DNA from: Desmodesmus armatus
Taxonomy: Eukaryota > Chlorophyta > Chlorophyceae > Sphaeropleales > Scenedesmaceae
Reading direction: 5' to 3'
Length of the DNA stretch: 64,000 nucleotides
Assembly: GCA_007449985.2 (NCBI GenBank)
Contig: VIIQ02000077.1
Location: 1 to 64,000 of the forward strand
Numbering within the stretch: position 1 is the first letter of the stretch; the number at the start of each line of letters is the position of its first letter. The notes under the pieces were generated by a model. That model ran no database searches. It had not been told where the DNA came from and was given only the letters and a program-made list of their open reading frames with translations. This document shows positions 57,201 to 64,000 of the stretch, in pieces. The position numbers were made by a program, and so were the translations under genes.

Positions 57201-58172
57201 GGGTCTGCTGCCCCAAACAGCAAAGCCCACAAGCATGGGAAGCTGGCGTCCGGTCAGCTCCCAAAGGGGCTCATATGTTCTCCCAGGGAGTTCACCTTCA
57301 CCCGCCAGTTTGGCCCCTACAGCACCTGCAGGCACAGAAACGCCCAAGTCACAGCTGGCTTCGAGACCGCAGATGGGGTTGCCAGGCGTGAGACCCTCCT
57401 CACTGCCTTAGACACAGTGGGGTGCAACAGCAGCAGGGGTGCAGGAGGGACTTTGGCACCAGGTGCAACTGCTGAAGGCACTGCGCACACGCCAAAGCAG
57501 CCAGGAGGCGGGGCTGCCTCCACAGATGCAGCCATTGCTGCAGTACAACCGCCTGGTAGCAAGCGCAGCGGCAGCAGTGGCGGCGGCGTCAGTACAGCAA
57601 GTGCTGGAGGCAAAGCCAGCGTCAGAGTACTGGCAGGAGGGAAGCCTGCCAGGGGCAGCTGTGTGTACCAGCCGTGGTTTTGGAAGCACTGTATGTTGCC
57701 GGACCTCCAAGGAGAGCCTGTGTGTGGCGTGGTCAACAGCTCACTACCGGGCGGGAAGGGCGCAAAGACGCCGTTTTTTCCCTACAGGAAGAACCCAAGG
57801 GTCAGACGGACGTACCGGCAGCTGATGGTCGCACCTAAGAAGACAGGAAACAAGATCGTGGACCTGCACTTTTATGCCGCCAAGGTGTTTATCGCCACGC
57901 AGATGAACCACTATGCAGGCGTGGCTATGCCAGCGAGAGTGAGGGAGGCGTATGTGCTGCTGGGTCGGGACTATTTCTCTGTGTATGATGACAGGAGTGC
58001 GGCTGAGGAGCTGCCGAGTAAGCCTGAGGTGCAGCAGCAGGTGGCTGCTGCTGCACAGGTGCTAGCAGCATACACGAGCGGCAAGCACCCTGGTCTGCCC
58101 ACGTGCGCTGCTGCGCAGCAGCAGCGACGGTTGGTAGCTAAACAGGGACAGCCAGCCAGGCAGGGCTCCTAG
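51264..58172 (+). CDS. Large secreted modular protein (Ig-like/beta-sandwich repeats), extracellular matrix or cell-wall candidate
   Basis: Exons: 51264-51318 (signal peptide MRPKPLVLSITLLLFYLIG), 51469-51968, 52381-52590, 53124-53306, 53526-53674, 54006-54111, 54504-54681, 54941-56931 and 57192-58172. A Thr/Ser linker follows the signal peptide. Domains with beta-sandwich-like patterns recur: SGRISITNSRPMPIAVYGVLT, YTVHVTRSVPSG..FTISGSVTVTNPAPQ, and twice a Cys module (VYSVRYGPYESC ... GC and FTRQFGPYSTC ... GC). The C-terminal module (YQPWFWKHC, FFPYRKNP, TYRQLMVAPKK, AAKVFIATQMNHYAGVAMPA) resembles a domain found in secreted bacterial and algal proteins with the pattern GYWKxH...QYIAAKLNxLxGA. 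Exon 5 is 149 bases where 150 is needed, and exon 8 is two bases short. This matches frame jumps seen near 53590, 56275 and 56705. Function is inferred only from secretion and modular layout. Confidence 0.7.
52562..52975 (+). repeat. Copy of the exon-3 3' end of the secreted-protein gene
   Basis: The exon-3 end GTGCACATGATACAGG..GACACAGTG|GTGAGG (52562-52594) recurs as CTGCACATGATACAAGG..CATGCAGTG|GTAAGG at 52941-52975 in the intron, with an intact donor. Confidence 0.75.
54140..54211 (+). repeat. Diverged copy of the dispersed repeat, copy D
   Basis: GCTCGCTGGCTA...GAGGTTGGGACTATGTCCCCAAT with a degenerate tail (CCTGTATTGTATG). It lies in an intron of the secreted-protein gene. Confidence 0.5.
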
Positions 58173-58694
58173 CATGTAGCATGATGCAGCATTGTGACCA
58201 GTTGGCAAGTTCAAGCCCCAACCCAGTCAGGCTCAGGCTGTGGCCTTCAGCATGCATGGCCAACCAGAATGGAGCTGTTTGGCTGTTTATGCCTAGTTTG
58301 TGATCACTTAGTGGTATGTTGCATGGAGGTGCAAGATGGGGGCATTGTGCGTTGTGCATGTGTGGATGTGTCTGACTGCCTGGACTGGCGCATTACCATC
58401 TGGACAGTGAATGAAGGTGCAGGCTCTATCAAAGCTACATCTATCGTTTTCTGCGCTGCTGCTCTGTGTGTACCGTGTACTGCAGCTGTGAAATATGAAC
58501 AGTCAGACCACGGAGTGGTGCCATCCAACACCATGCAGAAGCATTCCAAAAGCGTTGCTGTTAAAACACACAAACCAGAAATCTTTGAGCAGAGAGGGAG
58601 CGGACGCCATGCCACTGCGTCCCACCAGCTTTCCCCTTCGCGTGCTCCAGCAAATCTCAGTTTCTTCTATGATGTTGCGTAGCTGAATTATCTC
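58173..58694. promoter_or_regulatory. Intergenic region between the secreted and membrane-anchored proteins
   Basis: This 522-bp gap between two same-strand genes should contain the 3' UTR of the first and the promoter of the second. No TGTAA pentamer or TATA box was recognised. Confidence 0.35.
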
Positions 58695-61600
58695 ATGATG
58701 CAGCTCAGTGCGGTGGCCTTGCTGTGCCTGTTGGTCGCCATTGCTTTTTGCCCTACAGCACACACGCAGAGGGCAGCCTTCACGCCAGGCGGATTACGTC
58801 TACTCGAAAGACGTTTAGGTGATGGTAATAGCAACGCTCTTGGTGGCTCAGCGGCTTCTGGCCTAGATGCTTCGGGTGCTGGGCGAGGAGGTGGTTCACA
58901 TGCAGCAGCAGAGAACCCACCAGCTGTCAGTGGCTCACTGGACCCCAGCAGTGGCTCATTGCTGTTCCAAAGCATCCCAAGCTTCCCAGAAGCAGAGCTC
59001 GAAGCTTTGAACACCTTCACCTCCATCCTGCGCAGCCCCTCCTCTCAGCCAGAGGCAGACAGCAGCAGCAACAACCAGGGCGGTACACATGCAAGGTCAG
59101 CAGCAGACGATTTCATCGAGGCTCTACTGAAGACAACTCGCGCTTCTTTAGCGAGAAGCAACCCCGGGCTGCTGCCCCTGCAGACCTGGGGATACAGGCA
59201 CAACCGAGCGGATGACAGCAGGCTGGCAGAGCAGGTGCAGCAGGCTGATACCTCTGACAGCAGTAGCAGTGACGGGACTGCCAGCAGCAGCAGTGCTGAT
59301 GCCACAGATAGCACCCTTCTCAGCACAGCGGATGACGATGAAGAAGATGCAGATCTTGACGAAGGCGAGGATGCAGGAGACTCACATGAGCCAGACAGCC
59401 ATGCCAGCACAGCAGCCGATGGCGTCCTGCAGGACAACAGCATGCATGCGCAGGAGACCCTCAGCACAGACGTGCTGGCAGCAGCTGCTGCGGCCATGGA
59501 CGCTGCAGAAAGCCCCAGCAGCACGCAGCAGATTGCTGACACAGCAAGTGCAGTGGAGGGACAAGTCCTGGTCACACAGGCAGAGCTCATCCCAGCCATG
59601 CAGGTAAGGAAATCAAATCCCACCTCAGCATCTGTCACACCTCACTCACGCTCTTCGGCACAACTGACATATCACTTGACACAACGTGCTTTTGCACTGT
59701 GTTACAGCTGCGCATGTGAAAAACAAAACAAAACATGCACGTGTGTGTGGACATGCAGGGGACTTATGGCCAAGTTGTGCTGACCTCACTCAAGATGCGG
59801 CCCATGCCAGCACAAGAGCTGCTGTCAAAGGTGGCAGTCGGTCCTGTAGATGCTCCTGCAGCAGTGAAGGCAGCTGCATGGCAGGATAACCTGAAGCTGG
59901 CTCTGGAGGCAGCTGCTGCTCTGGAGGCCAATGCCTCTGTGACGCAGATGCACACACGCATGACAAGCATCCTCAACATGGTGCGCGCTGCTGGCAAGGT
60001 TGCTTTGATCCTCCTGTGTAGTGCCTCTGCAGGCGCAGCCCCCAGCAGGAGTTTGGTATCAAGGGCAGATACTGCACCACTTGCGGCACGCTTGTTAGTA
60101 GCTGCCACGACCAGGTGCTGGTATATTTCACCCATCCTTTCCTGCAGGGCTCTGCCTTTGCAGCGCCACGCAGGCATCACTGTATCGGCGAAACATAGTG
60201 CTCTGCCTCCTGGGTCTGCGGACCTTCTTCAGTTTGCTTGCAGCACGTATCAGGCGCATTCAGCACTACTGCACTGCCTTCTCAGTGCAGTGCAGCCTCT
60301 CACTGTACTACCTTCACTGTACTGCCTTCACTGCCTCAACTGTACTGCCCTCACTGAACTGCCTGTACTGCCTTTCACTGTACTGCCTTTCACTGTACTG
60401 CCGGTGTCGACTCCTGCAGGGCCTCGAGCTAGCAGAGCCCCCTCTGGAGTTTGCATCAGCAGCAGCCAGCTCAGTCGCAGGCAGCATCAAAGCCTTGACC
60501 GGAGACGAGTCCGTCCTCGTGGGTGTGAGTCTGGTGCGGCTCGGAGCACACTCCCACCCCCATGACAGCACAGCAGGACAGCCCGGCGACCAGCGAGCAG
60601 CCCTAGCAGCCGGCAGTCACAACAGCAGCCGGGTTGCTGCAGGCGCACACCCAGCGGGCAGCCACTCGGCAGCAGCACCCACATCCAAAAGCAGTATGCT
60701 GGCGATGCTGACGCTGTACGGAGTGGGCGCACCCACTAACGCTGTTCAGATAGCGCAGCGCATGCAGGAGGCTTGTCCTGAGCTGTTTGTGTATGGCGCA
60801 ACCCTGTCCAACAGCGTGTGCGGGCGCAACATCATCAGCAACTATGTTGCGGCTGTGCTGGCAGCAGAGAAGGCAGAAAAGGCGGGAAACCGGCCCATGC
60901 AGATTCCTGCAGAGCAAATCCCCTCACAGCCGTCGAGGACGTTGCTGCAGCAGCCAGGGGCAGTGAGCTTCAGCAGCCGCCTTACTTCCACACGCTCCGG
61001 CGGCGCCCAAACTTTTGCCGCAACTGCTTCGTTATCGACCAGCGGCAGCGGTTCGAATCCTGGCAGTGACAAGAAACAAGCCGCGGGCAGCAGCAGGCCT
61101 GGCACCGGCAGCACCACAGCCATGGCAAGCAGCAGCAACAGCAGGTCTATGCTGCCGACAGCAAGTGCCGGAGACGCTGGTGGTGTGAATACAGCCGTGG
61201 TGCTCAAAGCAGAGGAGCACACCCCGGAAATTGATGCGTTTATCCGCCACAGTCATGACTGCCTGCGTGTCAGACAGCAGCCAGAGGTACGAACTGGTGC
61301 ATGGTCCTCAAAGCCCCACATTTTCTGTGCTTGTGTTTGGCTCGTTGGCTAGTGCTGAGGTTGGGACTCTGTCCCCCAATGACTGTACTGTACTGTACTG
61401 GATCAGCCAGTGGGCCTGGGATTTGCAGCGCTTGCACGTCACCCTGCAGGGTTGCTGTTGACTGGATGGATCTAGAGGTGCCAATTCTGCTGTTACCAAC
61501 ATTTTCTGGTCACTATGGAAAAAATGAAGATTCACAAGTCACACATTCTGCTGTCTTTGCTGTCTGCCTCTGGCAGCCTTTGAGACTCTGTCCTCAATAG

Positions 61601-63386
61601 CTCAAGCCTTCTGAATACACACATACATGTTGAAAATATAGCTACAAACCTTTGAGAACCCTACACTTATCTGGAGTGCTGCTCACACCGCTGTCGCTCT
61701 TGTGCAGGTGAACATCATCATTACTCAGGCAATTGGTGTGGCACCCGGCCAGCAGCCCGGCCTCTTAGCCGAGAAGCTCCAGCAGCTATCCCAGGCACCA
61801 GCCCTCACAGAGCTTCTCACTCTTTCAGGCCTCACTCTTGCACAGTCCAGCAAGCCACAGATCATCAACCTGTCTGCTGCAGCAGCAGCGGCAGCAGCAG
61901 GCTTCGGAAGGGATGCGGCTCTTGCTGCTGCTACAGAGGCAGCAGCAGCGGGGCTCGGGGTTCAAGCACGGGGTTCGAGCAGCGGCAGCGGCAGCAGCAG
62001 CGGCAGCTCCACGGGAAGAGGGGTGGACGGCAGTGGGTCCGGTGTGGCGACGCCGGCGGTTATCGGGGTGGCAGTTGCTGTTGCAGTGTCAGTTGTGGCT
62101 GTGTGTGTGGCGGCTGTGGTGATCGTGGTTGTGAAGCAGCGGGCGAAGCAGGCACGTGCAGCTGCTGCGGCAGATGACCAACTGCCAAAGAGCAGCAAGG
62201 TGCGGCTGTTCTGTGATTGGAGACGGGAGGGGGTTGGGTGTTGTATAGGAGCGACGGCCAGAACACGGTTATCTTCAGCTCCCAGCTCAGTATTGACACT
62301 CCATGCCAAACAGCAGGCACCATTTATATCGCCACCACTTCAACACTTGTGTACAGACTAGTGCGACGCATGTGTTAACAAAAGCGCAGGTATACAGCGT
62401 TTTCCTGCTGCTAGCCAGCAGCTGTCTTACAAACACCTTGGTTTGTGCATTGCCGACATCCCAGGAAGGCGCATTGTGTGTCTGTTCCCACATGCAGCAG
62501 GGTGTCTGTCCAGCTTTGCGTGACATGCAGCTGCTGCAGTGGGCATCGTCATCAGTGTCGCTCGCAACAGCAGACTGTCTTCTATGTCCGCTCCCACATG
62601 CAGCAGGCTGTCTGTCCAGCTTCTGGACTAGACATGCGGACATGCAGCCTCGCGCTCACCTCCGCTGCTTACTCACCTCACCCCTGCTATTCTGTGTGTT
62701 GTTCTGCCCTCCACGCACCACTGCAGAGACGGAAGAGCAGTAAAGGCAAGGGAACAACCTCCAAGTACCTCCCGACCAGCCACCCCGCCCTGTCCCGCCC
62801 CGGCGCCCCAGGCCTACCCCCCTCGCCCTGCGTGGTAGTCACCGCAATGAACAGCCCCAACTGCCAGCATGCGCACACCCCCTCACACTCCCCCGTCAAG
62901 CCGTGCAACCCTCTCAGCCACCAGGTACCTCCCCTAGCCTCTGCTGGATCTTCTGCCTTACTGTCTCTCGGGTCAGGCGCTGTTGGCCCAGCTGCAGCGT
63001 CTCTAGGAACCAGTGGTGGGACGCCGAGTGCTACAGGGGTGGTGGGGACCCCGTTGTCAGCGCTTGCAGGGCTGTTCCTGGGGCCGACAGTGACCCGGGG
63101 GGACAGCGTGTCTAGTGCTGTTATGGCAGAGTTTGCGGAGCAGCGGCAGCAGCTTGCAGCAGAGCATGGGGATGCAGAGGGTGAGGCAGACGCGGCAGGC
63201 CTAAGCAGCGAGGGAGAGGATCAGCAGCAGCAGCAGCAGGGGCGGACGCCGCTGGCTGTGCGTGGCACAGCGTCACTTGCTGGCCCTGGCGGCAGCAGCA
63301 GCAGTAGCAACAGCAGTCCCTTGGGTGTGTGGTGCAGCCTGTGCCACATTGGAGCCGGCCACTCTGCCCTCCCCAGTCCTGGTGCA

Positions 63387-63418
<32 letters not shown>

Positions 63419-63965
63419 TGGAGTACACAGCTGTGGTATGAGCCAGCAGCAGGGGCTGCCGGGCTGCAGCAGTCCCTTCCATCAGCTGCGGCAGCAGTGG
63501 CAGCAGCGGGAGGCCAGCAGCAGGAGCAGCAGCCCTGCATGCTCTCCATGTGCACTGCCGGGCCATGCACGTGACGATCGTGCTGCTGTCAATGCTGCGT
63601 CTGGGGATGACGCTGTGGATGGCAATGCTGCTGTGAGTAGCCAGGCAGCAACAGCAGCAGAAGCCGTATGGCTGTTCAGCCGGCCAGTCTCTGAGTCCAG
63701 CTTGCCAGAAGAGCTGAAGGCTCATCTGGTGGCAGCGGCAGCAGCAGCAGGCCAAAGCACCAGCAGCAGCAGCACAGTGACAGCTACACCTGTCACACCT
63801 CGCAATGCTGTCAGTCACGGCAATGGCTTGCCCACGCTGCGGACGCTAACAAGCGTCAGCAGCGGGCCCAACCAAGATAGGCCGGGCGCTACTGGCCCAT
63901 GCTCCGGTAGTGGGCGGTACAGCAGTGGGGGTGCTGCACGTGCGACCGCGTTCATGGCCTATGAC
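58695..63965 (+). CDS. Secreted-type single-pass membrane protein with long cytoplasmic tail (partial, continues past window)
   Basis: Exons 58695-59603, 59759-59980, 60420-61286, 61708-62199 and 62727-63965 all join in phase 0 with GT-AG introns and no frameshift. A further donor at 63966 shows the gene continues beyond the window. The N-terminus (MMQLSAVALLCLLVAIAFCP) is a clear signal peptide. The ectodomain of about 730 residues has Ser/Asp/Glu-rich acidic linkers (DDDEEDADLDEGEDAGDS) and segments such as TYGQVVLTSLKMRPMPAQEL and VNIIITQAIGVAPGQQPGLL. A single helix (VATPAVIGVAVAVAVSVVAV...) is followed by KQRAKQ and RRKSSKGKG, which fixes type I topology. The tail is Ser/Gln/Ala/Pro-rich with no recognised domain yet. 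Many algal receptor-like proteins carry a kinase or cyclase after such a tail, but none is visible here. Confidence 0.75.
61339..61401 (+). repeat. Dispersed ~70-bp repeat with (ACTGT)n tail, copy C
   Basis: GGCTCGTTGGCTAGTGCTGA..GTTGGGACTCTGTCCCCCAAT followed by GACTGTACTGTACTGTACTG. It lies in an intron of the membrane-anchored protein gene. A partial relative (GAGACTCTGTCCTCAATAGC) lies near 61580-61600. Confidence 0.75.
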
Positions 63966-64000
63966 GTGAGTGTGCTGCTTGGGGCGGCGTCAAGCCCTCT

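Overview
This is nuclear DNA of a chlorophycean green alga. The evidence is: spliced genes with GT-AG introns; putative TGTAA poly(A) signals; CAG/CTG tracts encoding long Gln, Ser, Ala and Leu runs; poly(G)/poly(C) tracts in introns; plastid- or mitochondrion-style transit peptides; and interstitial TTTAGGG telomere-like repeats. The telomere motif and repeat style fit a Haematococcus/Dunaliella-type volvocalean better than Chlamydomonas, but the species is inferred. No bacterial operon, CRISPR array, rRNA or tRNA gene was seen.

Layout. 0.27-0.65 kb (-): small basic, probably organellar protein. 1.7-4.3 kb (-): ribosomal protein eL33 (RPL35A), head to head with 5.0-10.3 kb (+): a serine oligopeptidase of the oligopeptidase B/POP family stuffed with homopolymeric inserts. 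11.6-18.0 kb (-): a complete nine-exon M14 zinc carboxypeptidase of the cytosolic-carboxypeptidase type. 18.0-21.9 kb: no supportable gene. 21.9-26.0 kb (+): CELF/Bruno-type RNA-binding protein (two RRMs and a KH-like C-terminus), followed by 5.6 kb of GT-rich sequence. 33.9-34.9 kb (-): conserved-looking organellar protein. 35.0-40.9 kb: an element bounded by 613-bp inverted repeats and filled with inverted minisatellites. 41.0-43.2 kb (-): spliceosomal SNRNP27. 43.4-44.2 kb (-): COA6, divergent from 44.3-46.4 kb (+): a polytopic membrane protein, followed by about 4 kb of GT-rich sequence. 51.3-58.2 kb (+): large secreted modular protein. 58.7 kb to the window end (+): secreted, single-pass membrane protein with a long cytoplasmic tail, truncated by the window.

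Most striking signal. In at least four genes the short segment spanning an exon boundary (AG|GT donor, acceptor, or stop codon) has been tandemly copied, with roughly 100-360 bp spacing, into the adjacent intron or 3' flank. The arrays occur at eL33 exon 2, the oligopeptidase, almost every long intron of the M14 peptidase, and the secreted protein. Copies keep degenerate coding sequence and often a usable splice site, so introns here appear to grow by junction duplication and carry many decoy splice sites.

Other points. The 613-bp inverted repeats are apparently identical. A dispersed ~70-bp element ends in an (ACTGT)n tail. Several exons are exactly one or two bases short of the length their conserved proteins require, which suggests uncorrected single-base deletions in the assembly. 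The genes are mostly unrelated housekeeping or secretory functions and form no pathway.
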